A DNA stretch of 36,698 nucleotides, taken from Aphanothece hegewaldii CCALA 016 (GTDB taxonomy: Bacteria > Cyanobacteriota > Cyanobacteriia > Cyanobacteriales > Microcystaceae). The stretch spans positions 1 through 36,698 of the forward strand of contig NZ_PXOH01000041.1 in NCBI RefSeq assembly GCF_003007785.1, in the 5' to 3' direction. Positions within the stretch are counted from its first letter, which is position 1; each line of letters begins with the position of its first letter. Shown piece by piece: positions 16,076 through 23,565 of the stretch. The notes beneath the pieces were generated by a model. That model worked only from the letters and a program-made list of their open reading frames with translations. It did no database searches and was not told the origin of the DNA. Made by a program: the position numbers and the translations under genes.

Positions 16076-16588
16076 TTAAATTTTTTCCAACCATTTAGAG
16101 AGTGCAAAATCAACTAAACCAATTACTGCATTACCCACTTTACAGAGAGCTTGATAATCTTTTTTTTTATCGAACACATTCAACTGTCTTTTATACAGTT
16201 CCCAATTGTATGAAGAACTGGCATGATGTTTTCCTTGTGGAATATGAGCTAGACTTCTTACAGTAACATAATCATCTGTCCCTACTCGCATTCGAGCAAA
16301 GCTATTGGTATGACGATTAGGTAAGGGCAGCCAGAGAAAGATGTAGCAGAACTGGTGTGTATTAAAGTAAATCTCTGCACAAGGCTTTGATTTTCCTTTG
16401 CCGTAAAGAAAAGAATTGGTTCTGACGATTTCTTCAAGGCGAGAATCAAATTGTAGGATTTGTTGACGAATCGCTAAAACCTTGCCTCTCTCTACCTCCG
16501 TCAAGTTAGCTAGACGAGTTAACAATGCTCTTGGAGAAGTTGGTAGACTATCTACTTTCTCCCTTAGAAAACATAGACAAAAAGCCAA
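16076..16588 (-). CDS. Hypothetical protein, probable 3' part of an interrupted gene
   Basis: I do not recognise this family. The 170-residue frame opens at a TTG inside the terminal repeat of the small palindromic element at 16577-16705 and has no ATG near its start. The text becomes protein-like from about residue 10 (KVDSLPTSPRALLTRLANLT) and ends in an amphipathic helix. The open frame at 16710-17093 ends on the other side of the element. The simplest reading is one gene of about 290 codons cut in two. It is convergent with the SIR2 gene, 22 bases apart. Two independent genes remain possible. Confidence 0.55.
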   Translation of the reverse strand: MAFCLCFLREKVDSLPTSPRALLTRLANLTEVERGKVLAIRQQILQFDSRLEEIVRTNSFLYGKGKSKPCAEIYFNTHQFCYIFLWLPLPNRHTNSFARMRVGTDDYVTVRSLAHIPQGKHHASSSYNWELYKRQLNVFDKKKDYQALCKVGNAVIGLVDFALSKWLEKI

Positions 16589-16705
16589 GCCTTCATCATA
16601 TATAGGTTTGAGCCACTAAAATTTGGTCGCCGAGCGCATTATAAAGATTTTTGGATAATGAACTAATCTCTGAAAATGCGCTCGGCGTAAGGCTTGGCTT
16701 TTTGT
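16577..16705. mobile_element. MITE-like palindromic element, 17-bp terminal inverted repeats
   Basis: Left arm 16577-16593 (ACAAAAAGCCAAGCCTT) is the exact complement of 16689-16705. An inner pair, CGCCGAGCGCATT at 16628-16640 and its complement at 16675-16687, extends the palindrome; the left arm carries 34 extra bases between the two blocks. One arm recurs at 36529-36573 at the window end. No target duplication is evident. It has no coding capacity. Confidence 0.7.
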
Positions 16706-16709
16706 TTTG

Positions 16710-17093
16710 TCAGAACACGCTCTTTAGCAGAGCAATTTGGGTATTTAAAGCCTCTTTTGCTTTACTGAGAGCTTGATCGCAATTACGGAAATAAGTATGT
16801 TGATTCCATTCCTGCTGAATAACACTGAGAATAATTTTCTTCTCTTCTTGAAAAGTTTTGATCGTATTTTCTGGTTGTTCCTTAAAAAGGATTTCTAATA
16901 CTGATGAAAACTGTCGATATTCATTAAGAACTTTGGATTGTATCTGACGGCTATACTCATCAAGTTCACCCCACATATCCTCTCCCATCCACTCGCTTGC
17001 TTTTATTGAGGAAGCTTGAAGAAGCTGCTTCAACAACTCAGCTATATCATCAGCCCAACTTCTAAGATTGTCCGAAACTGTCTGCATACTCAA
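16710..17093 (-). CDS. Hypothetical helical protein, probable 5' part of an interrupted gene
   Basis: The 127-residue product is mostly charged and helical (RSWADDIAELLKQLLQASS; KEALNTQIALLKSVF) and is not recognised. It has a normal ATG start at 17093 or two codons later. Its stop lies four bases outside the terminal repeat of the palindromic element at 16577-16705. The frame at 16076-16588 probably encodes the rest of the same original protein. The 11-mer AGAACACGCTC just inside its 3' end also occurs beside the repeat copy at the window end. Confidence 0.55.
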   Translation of the reverse strand: MSMQTVSDNLRSWADDIAELLKQLLQASSIKASEWMGEDMWGELDEYSRQIQSKVLNEYRQFSSVLEILFKEQPENTIKTFQEEKKIILSVIQQEWNQHTYFRNCDQALSKAKEALNTQIALLKSVF

Positions 17094-17370
17094 AGTACAT
17101 AAGGGAAAAACAATACGTTAATAATTATGCCGAAAAGCTTTAGTATAATTTACTGTTTTGCTTCAGCTAACTGAAAGCTGAGGTACATTTAAAATTGAGA
17201 CAACAGAGAAGTTAACTTTGCATAACTATTAATCATACCAAAACTTTCCTTCTATTCAAATTAGATGCTTTGCTAAAATTTTCGTATATTCGCCAATAAT
17301 AACCATAAAATTTCTCGACAACAGACCAAATAATCATACTACCGTCAAACTTTCTCCAATATCATTCTGT

Positions 17371-17520
17371 GGAACAAGGCTTCAAAGAATCCTTGAACAA
17401 GTTAACGATGTCATTCGTGTAAAACATTATTCATACAAAACTGATAAAAGCTATATTAATTGGGGCAAACAATATATTTTCTTTTATCAGAAATATTACT
17501 TATGCTCAAGTTTAAAATAA
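17371..17520 (+). pseudogene. Remnant of an integron-type integrase N-terminus
   Basis: The stretch 17094-17684 has no intact gene. On the plus strand, 17371-17520 reads RILEQVNDVIRVKHYSYKTD followed by KSYINWGKQYIFFYQK. It closely fits the N-terminal core-binding domain of IntI-type tyrosine recombinases (pattern LxxxVRDxIRxKHYSxRTEKxYxxWIKxFIxFH). A stop follows at 17518-17520, and no catalytic domain (R...HxxR...Y) is found downstream. It is the dead head of an integrase. The rest of the interval is AT-rich with nothing I can name. Confidence 0.65.
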
Positions 17521-17684
17521 ATATTTTTATTCTTATTTACTACTAATTTTCCTAGCACAAACAAAATTTTTAAAATTTATCCATCGCTCAAAGTAGCTAT
17601 CAATACAATATTCTGTCAATCAAAATATATTTTTTCCACGGCTCAAACGGTTTTAAATAAAAAGCGACAATGAATTGAGAAGAA

Positions 17685-19727
17685 TTAGAACATTAAAGGG
17701 AGCGAGATCACCCAAATTACCCATTCTTCCTCTAATAAGTATTCAATGTGTCCTTGATATCTCTTCAATCTTTCTTCAACACTGCAAATAACATCTTCTT
17801 TGGGAAATTTATAAAATCGCTGGCAAGTAATCTGAATTTTGTACCCTTGTTCATCCCACCGATCTGAAATAAAAATTTGCTCTAGTTGTAGCTCTTGGAG
17901 AATAGCTTCTTCTAATACATCATCAATAATAATATAAAGACTAATAATTAAAGGAAAAGACTCATAAAATTGATAAGGTCTGCTTTGAAGTTGCCATGCT
18001 ATCACTTCTTTTAGATCGATTTCATAGCACTCATAAATAATAGAGCGAGTTAATTGAATCAATTTATCGATAAGGAAATCTAAACTTAAAGCAGACACAG
18101 GATGAGCGTTAATTAAGTTAGAGACAAGTAATTTATCAATATTTTGCAACAAACCTTCTAAGTTAGGAACTCGCTTGGCTAAAATTAAGCACATTGCTTC
18201 CAATTGTTCTTCTTGGTAGTAAAAAGAACTCATCAGTTTTTCTAGTGACAATCTCAATTGAGTTTGTAAAGATTTGGGAGCTTGAGCGATTAAAACCTGA
18301 AGCTGTAATTCTTCCTTATGAGCCATCGTTTGAGCATTAACTAAATACTGAATAGGTTGACTTAGTTCTTCATTTAGATAATTCCCTAAAATAGCTAGCT
18401 CTTTATAAATTCTCTGTTTGCTCAACTGCTGTTTTAATCGCTGATTTAAAACGATAATTTCTTGATAATCTTTTTTCCTTTTCGTTTCATATTCAATCAG
18501 TAAATTTACTAAACTTACTAGCTCCAATACCAACAACGCAGGTAAAACAGGAATCCATAATCCTTGTAAAAATAACTTATAGCTAATCATTAAAAATACT
18601 AGATGCAAAATTCCAAGACTGATAACAATTAAGCCTTGACGAGATAAGCCGAAACAATGAACCAAAAAATAGGCTCCCATTCCCCAAAAACCTATCCATA
18701 GAGAAATCCCAGGCTCTGACCAAACTTGAATCAACGGTCGGCGATCTAACGCTGCACTGAGGATTTGGCTAGTAACTTGTCCAATTACTTCTATGCCATA
18801 AAGTTGACGAGGTACATCATTAAACTCCTGACTTAGCGGAGTCAGAAATTGATCGTTCAAACTAGGAGCATAAGCCCCAATAATGACAATCCGATTGTTA
18901 AAGTGTTTGGGAACGATTTTAAGGTCTAGTAGATCTGAAACTGGAATGACCTCAAAATTAGCTTTGCGCCAGTTAATCAGTATCTGATAATCTGCGTCAT
19001 CTATCGTTACATAAGCCCCACTATAGTTGCGAAATCGCCAAAAGATAGAATTATTTAAAACTAAATGTAAATCGTGGTTTTTTTCATGACCTTTAGCTAC
19101 TATGCCTTGAGATAGTAAATATTGTTCAGCTAAAGCCCAACTGAGGCTCTTAACAGCAGGCGGTTTCGTCACTGGATATAAAAAAGCCCGTCGTTGTACT
19201 CCATCGGGATCTAGTTCAATCGAAATATCTGTGATCTGCTCGGATGGTAGGGGCGGTGGTTGAATCAAATCAAAATCTTTATCACCTGGTATCCCCGTTA
19301 ATTTAGCGACAGCAAAAAAATTTGGGTTATCTTTAAAAATCCGAAGAAATTCTGAATGACCAAAAGGTGAGCTAGAAAGAGCATCAATACCTTGCTCTTT
19401 AAGTTCTTGGATTTCCCAATAATTAGGGGGAACGGGATGATCTCGAAAGATATCAATACCAACCGCAGCAGGTTTCCCTTGTTCAAGCAATTTAAGAATT
19501 TTGTAAAGCTGCCAATCCGAAAGACGATTTGTTTTGAGTTTGTTAATATCTTTTTCGGTTATTCCAACTAAAATAATTCGTTGCTCAGTAGCTTCAGTTG
19601 GTTTCAACTTGAAATATAAATCAAATAAAGACAGTTCTAATCTTTCTAATCCACCCAAAAGTCGAATCACAATTAAACTTAGAATAATTCCCAGACTAAG
19701 CAACAGTTTTTTCCGATTAATGTTCAT
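17685..19727 (-). CDS. CHASE2-domain membrane sensor with degenerate C-terminal region
   Basis: The 680-residue protein has one N-terminal membrane segment (about residues 8-25) and an extracytoplasmic CHASE2 domain (about 30-330, with IILVGITEKDINKL, AAVGIDIFRDHP and VIIGAYAPSLNDQFLTP). About three membrane segments follow (345-415), then a coiled coil (EYETKRKKDYQEI...). The remainder resembles a histidine-kinase core in size, but no H-box, N-box or G-box residues are recognisable (LAILGNYLNEELSQPIQYL occupies the dimerisation region). It probably senses a signal without kinase activity. The 5' end overlaps the DUF928-like gene by 11 bases, so the two are co-transcribed. CHASE2, DUF928, CHAT and TpsA/TpsB genes often cluster in cyanobacteria. 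Confidence 0.85.
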   Translation of the reverse strand: MNINRKKLLLSLGIILSLIVIRLLGGLERLELSLFDLYFKLKPTEATEQRIILVGITEKDINKLKTNRLSDWQLYKILKLLEQGKPAAVGIDIFRDHPVPPNYWEIQELKEQGIDALSSSPFGHSEFLRIFKDNPNFFAVAKLTGIPGDKDFDLIQPPPLPSEQITDISIELDPDGVQRRAFLYPVTKPPAVKSLSWALAEQYLLSQGIVAKGHEKNHDLHLVLNNSIFWRFRNYSGAYVTIDDADYQILINWRKANFEVIPVSDLLDLKIVPKHFNNRIVIIGAYAPSLNDQFLTPLSQEFNDVPRQLYGIEVIGQVTSQILSAALDRRPLIQVWSEPGISLWIGFWGMGAYFLVHCFGLSRQGLIVISLGILHLVFLMISYKLFLQGLWIPVLPALLVLELVSLVNLLIEYETKRKKDYQEIIVLNQRLKQQLSKQRIYKELAILGNYLNEELSQPIQYLVNAQTMAHKEELQLQVLIAQAPKSLQTQLRLSLEKLMSSFYYQEEQLEAMCLILAKRVPNLEGLLQNIDKLLVSNLINAHPVSALSLDFLIDKLIQLTRSIIYECYEIDLKEVIAWQLQSRPYQFYESFPLIISLYIIIDDVLEEAILQELQLEQIFISDRWDEQGYKIQITCQRFYKFPKEDVICSVEERLKRYQGHIEYLLEEEWVIWVISLPLMF

Positions 19728-20238
19728 AATTTAACGATAATTTGCGGCGTTCGAGAAATTGTTCAATTTCGGTTGGATAGGTAACAAGATTTAACAAGGC
19801 ATTGATCGTTTTGCCATAGTAAGGTTGATTTTGACACAAGAGAACTGCTGAAAGTAGATAATTCGAGGTTGTTGACTTTAAATTTGGTAAAGTTAAAATA
19901 ATAAATCCATTTTTTTTGACAGGAATCGTCTTTTCATAAATTAACTGACGCTCTAACTTTCCTCGAATCTCAGTCAAGGTAATTAATAAAGTCTCGGCTT
20001 GCTCAGATTGAACTTGATAAACGACTATGGGACGATTGATGTTAACATTTAAGTAAATTTTGTTGTTTTCTTCAGTTGATTCTATTAAAAATAAATCACC
20101 TTGTTTATAGGGACATCCTCTAGTGCCTTGAGCCGTACTTTTTTTCGGTTCTCCGCTTGTATCATTTGGGTTAAAATAATTACTGCTCATCACCATTCCC
20201 AAAATCATTAAATTTGTGAAGATGAAATTTTTATACAT
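19717..20238 (-). CDS. DUF928-like exported protein
   Basis: The 173-residue product has a hydrophobic N-terminus (about residues 4-18) that may act as a signal peptide. A beta-rich region follows: GCPYKQGDLFLIESTEENNK, then RPIVVYQVQSEQAETLLITL, then GFIILTLPN and YLLSAVLLCQNQPYY. The order of a Cys-Pro near the start, paired strands, an L-P element and a late L-x-C fits the cyanobacterial DUF928 family, in a diverged form. Its function is unknown; the family co-occurs with CHASE2 and CHAT genes. The start at 20238 lies inside the 5' end of the divergent CHAT gene; Met11 (20208) and Met17 (20190) are alternatives. Confidence 0.65.
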   Translation of the reverse strand: MYKNFIFTNLMILGMVMSSNYFNPNDTSGEPKKSTAQGTRGCPYKQGDLFLIESTEENNKIYLNVNINRPIVVYQVQSEQAETLLITLTEIRGKLERQLIYEKTIPVKKNGFIILTLPNLKSTTSNYLLSAVLLCQNQPYYGKTINALLNLVTYPTEIEQFLERRKLSLNYEH

Positions 20239-22312
20239 TAATTTTTTGTATTTTTTGCTCGGATTCAGTTTTATTATTTTACCGCCTAGTTTGTCTATAT
20301 CTGGTAAAGATATCTATGTACAAAGACAGAATATTAAGCAACAAAAGGTAGAAGAAACTTCAGTTATTCAACTGTTATTAATGGCTGAAATGTATTTAGA
20401 TTTAGGAAATTTGGGACAAGTCAACCGAATATTGAATAAAATTCCAGAAGAGGGAAATATTAAGTTTTATAAAAAAGTGATTGAAGCAAATTTGGCTGCC
20501 AGATTGGGAGAGTACACTCAAGCCATTACTTTATATGAGCAGTTACAGGAGCGATTAACGGGAAAAATTAGATTCCGTTTAATCTTTAATCATATTCAAA
20601 CCCTACGGGAACGAAGCTCTTATTATCTCTGGCAAGCAAGCGAAGAACTCGATCCTCAATCCTTACAAGCTTTAGAACAACTGGCAAAAAGAGATCGACA
20701 AACCAGTCTCCAGTTAGCAAGAGATAACAAAACAGATTTAGAAATCGCATCTATATTATTTCAATTAAGCCCCACAGAGGTCAACCGTGAACAACTTATA
20801 CAAGAGGCGATCGCAGAAGAAGATTCTCAGACAAAAATCGAAACACTCTTGGCATTGGGAGAACATACAGAGGCGATCGCAACAGCAACCCGATTAAATG
20901 AGCCTCGCTTTCTTTCTTGGGTTTATGGAGAACAGGGTAAGCAATACCTACAAGACGGAAAATTAAATGAGGCTCTTGCTTCTTTACGGAAGGCTCAACT
21001 ATTTGCGAATCAAGCGCGGGATCATTTCGCCTTAGCCCAGTGGCAAGGACATTTAGGAAGGCTTCATCAGCAGCTTGGAAGACCAGATCAAGCAAAAGTC
21101 AGTTATCAAGTCGCCGTCTATGCCATCGAACAGATTAGGAAAGATGTTGCTGGCTATCGCGTTAATCCATTACTCTATCAGCAAATACAACCCATCTTAC
21201 GAGATTACTTAAAGTTGCTGTTAAAATCTCCACAGGAAGCCGACCTCAAGATGGCGATTAAAATTCAACAATTAGAACTCCTAAGCGAGTTAGATTCCTA
21301 TTTTCGCAGTTGGTGTGACCTCGCTCCTCAACCTGTGAATCAAGTTCGGCAGGACACTGCCATCATTTATACGATTATTTTAGATGAACAGCTTCATCTA
21401 ATTGTCCGTACTGATTCTGGATATTATCATCAGTCAGTGGCGATCGCTCAAGTACAGTTAAATCAACTGATTTATGACTGGCGAAAGACTTTAGCCGATC
21501 CTGTTCGAGATCGATACATCGACGGGGGACGAGCCTTATACGATTTACTCATTCAGCCCATCCATGCCCTTATAGAAGGCAAAAAACGATTAGTTTTTAT
21601 CCAAGACGGCAGATTGCGAACAGTGCCAATGGCTGCTCTTATCGATCAACATCATACTTTTTTGCTTGAACGATATGCGATTTCATACTCGTTGGGTTTA
21701 TCCACTCGTCGCTCATCTGGCTCACTCAAACGCGCCTTAGTTGCAGGTGTAGTCAATAATTCCATTGAAAGCTTGCCAAATGTCAATCAGGAAGTCATGG
21801 CTTTAAAAGACTTGTTGCGAGCCGATGTCTTACTCGGTTCTCAATTATCCAAATCAAGCCTCCAATCTCGATTACAAACGCCTTACGATGTACTGCATCT
21901 AGCGACACGCAATCAGCTAGAGAGCAATGTCGAGCAAAGTCGGCTGACTCTGGGAACTCAAGAAATTACCCTATTAGAATTTGAGCAGTTGTTACGACAG
22001 CGCAGCAGTCGGATTACCTTTTTAAACTTATCCGCCTGCGATACAGCGACTGGTAATCCTGCGGCGGTTTTGGGTCTAACTGGGATTGGGTTTCGCACGG
22101 GGATCGATAATACAATGGGTTCGCTATGGGCGGTATCCGATCAAAGTACGGTTGAGTTTATGATCGAGTTCTATCGGCAGTTGCAACAGACCCCTCATGA
22201 TTTTTCTGAATCGCTTCGGCAGGCGCAACTACAAGCAATCAATCAAGATTCAAATGAGTTAAGACCTTTCTCTTGGGCGGGATTTATCCTGTTAACGAAT
22301 CATTATGAGTAA
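20222..22312 (+). CDS. TPR-CHAT protein with His-to-Arg change at the caspase-like site
   Basis: The 696-residue protein has a hydrophobic N-terminus (signal peptide or anchor), TPR-like helical repeats (about residues 60-330) and a C-terminal CHAT domain (about 400-696), a caspase/separase relative. CHAT proteases use His in a HxATHG motif and Cys in LSACxT. Here the Cys is present (NLSACDTATG, Cys606), but the His position reads LHLATRNQ, with Arg563 (codon CGC at 21908, one change from His CAC). Proteolysis is therefore unlikely unless another residue substitutes. The rest of the fold is well kept (GLTGIGFRTGIDNTMGSLWA, SWAGFILL). A GTG at 20216 is an alternative start. Its 3' end overlaps the glycosyltransferase gene by eight bases. 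It contains three HIP1 octamers. Confidence 0.85.
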   Translation: MKFLYINFLYFLLGFSFIILPPSLSISGKDIYVQRQNIKQQKVEETSVIQLLLMAEMYLDLGNLGQVNRILNKIPEEGNIKFYKKVIEANLAARLGEYTQAITLYEQLQERLTGKIRFRLIFNHIQTLRERSSYYLWQASEELDPQSLQALEQLAKRDRQTSLQLARDNKTDLEIASILFQLSPTEVNREQLIQEAIAEEDSQTKIETLLALGEHTEAIATATRLNEPRFLSWVYGEQGKQYLQDGKLNEALASLRKAQLFANQARDHFALAQWQGHLGRLHQQLGRPDQAKVSYQVAVYAIEQIRKDVAGYRVNPLLYQQIQPILRDYLKLLLKSPQEADLKMAIKIQQLELLSELDSYFRSWCDLAPQPVNQVRQDTAIIYTIILDEQLHLIVRTDSGYYHQSVAIAQVQLNQLIYDWRKTLADPVRDRYIDGGRALYDLLIQPIHALIEGKKRLVFIQDGRLRTVPMAALIDQHHTFLLERYAISYSLGLSTRRSSGSLKRALVAGVVNNSIESLPNVNQEVMALKDLLRADVLLGSQLSKSSLQSRLQTPYDVLHLATRNQLESNVEQSRLTLGTQEITLLEFEQLLRQRSSRITFLNLSACDTATGNPAAVLGLTGIGFRTGIDNTMGSLWAVSDQSTVEFMIEFYRQLQQTPHDFSESLRQAQLQAINQDSNELRPFSWAGFILLTNHYE

Positions 22313-23561
22313 AAAAATTGTCATCAATACGTTTGGTTCTTTAGGGGATCTTTTTCCCTATTTAGCGATTGCTCTTGAATTAAAAAAACGAGGTCACAAG
22401 CCAATTATTGCAGCAAATCGCACTCATCAATCCTTTGTTGAAGCTCAACACATTCCTTTTACCCACGTTCAGCCCGAACCGCTTGATTTCACTTCTGAAC
22501 AGGAATTAGTTCAAAAAATTTTCTCCTCCAAAGGACTGCGCTATTTAGTCTGTGAGATTTTGATGACTAGGCTAAAAGAAGCCTATAGTGATTTAGAAAA
22601 AGTTGTCGTACAAGCAGATTTATTGATCTCTCATCCTTTTACCTTTGCTGCACCTTTAATTGCTCAAAAACAAGAGATTCCCTGGATTTCTACAATCCTA
22701 TCCCCCATTAGTTTACTATCAGCCCATGATCCCCCGCTTTTTAATCCGAAACTCAATTTAAAATCTTTCCCTGTCTGGTTAAATCGTCTCATAATCGCCT
22801 TTTTAAAAAGTCAAAGCCGTTCTTGGAGTAAACCCTTACAAGCGTTTCGCCAAGAGTTAGGATTATCATCAGTCAAAGATCCCTTTTTCTGGGGACAACG
22901 TTCACCTAAGTTAAATTTAAGTCTCTTTTCACCAATTTTTGCACCGCCTCAGCCTGATTGGGGAGCATTCAATCATCTTACAGGCTTTGTTTTCTATGAA
23001 CCCCATGACGCTGATCTATCAGAGCAGTTAGTTAAGTTTCTCGCTCAAGGATCACCTCCGATTATTTTTACCCTGGGATCTAGTGCCGTTTATCATGCCA
23101 GAAACTTCTATCGCTATGCAGCAAAAGCTACTCAACAACTGGGAGAACGCGCCATTTTATTAGTTGGCAAAAATCCTGAAAATATCCCTCACGATCTTCT
23201 TAGTCAAGATATTATTGCCGTTGATTATGCTCCTCACTTTTTACTTTTCCCTTATGCTAAAGCGATCGTACATCAAGGGGGAATAGGGACAACGGCACAA
23301 GCCATCAAAGCAGGAAAACCGATGCTGGTTGTTCCATTTGGACAAGATCAATACGACAATGCCAATCGAGTTGAACAACTACACCTAGGAAAAATGCTTA
23401 CATTAATTAATGATGAGAGTATTCATTTAGGTTTAAATGAATTGCTACAGTATCCAGCTTTTCAAAACCAAGCTCAACACATTAAAGAAATCATTACTCA
23501 AGAAAATGGCGTAAAAGATGCCTGCGATCAAATCGAACAATTTTTAACTTTTTCAGCTTAA
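22305..23561 (+). CDS. Glycosyltransferase, GT1/UGT-like
   Basis: This 418-residue GT-B-fold enzyme resembles the family that moves sugars from nucleotide donors to lipids or small molecules. The N-terminus (KKIVINTFGSLGDLFPYLAI) is the acceptor-side Rossmann domain. The C-terminus has the donor-binding signature: APHFLLFPYAKAIVHQGGIG, then GTTAQAIKAGKPMLVVPFGQ and DQYDNANRV. No signal or membrane segment is evident, so it is cytoplasmic. The start overlaps the end of the CHAT gene, and tpsA begins five bases downstream, so it sits in the middle of the operon. Modification of the exoprotein or of a surface glycolipid is inference. Confidence 0.88.
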   Translation: MSKKIVINTFGSLGDLFPYLAIALELKKRGHKPIIAANRTHQSFVEAQHIPFTHVQPEPLDFTSEQELVQKIFSSKGLRYLVCEILMTRLKEAYSDLEKVVVQADLLISHPFTFAAPLIAQKQEIPWISTILSPISLLSAHDPPLFNPKLNLKSFPVWLNRLIIAFLKSQSRSWSKPLQAFRQELGLSSVKDPFFWGQRSPKLNLSLFSPIFAPPQPDWGAFNHLTGFVFYEPHDADLSEQLVKFLAQGSPPIIFTLGSSAVYHARNFYRYAAKATQQLGERAILLVGKNPENIPHDLLSQDIIAVDYAPHFLLFPYAKAIVHQGGIGTTAQAIKAGKPMLVVPFGQDQYDNANRVEQLHLGKMLTLINDESIHLGLNELLQYPAFQNQAQHIKEIITQENGVKDACDQIEQFLTFSA

Positions 23562-23565
23562 TTTT

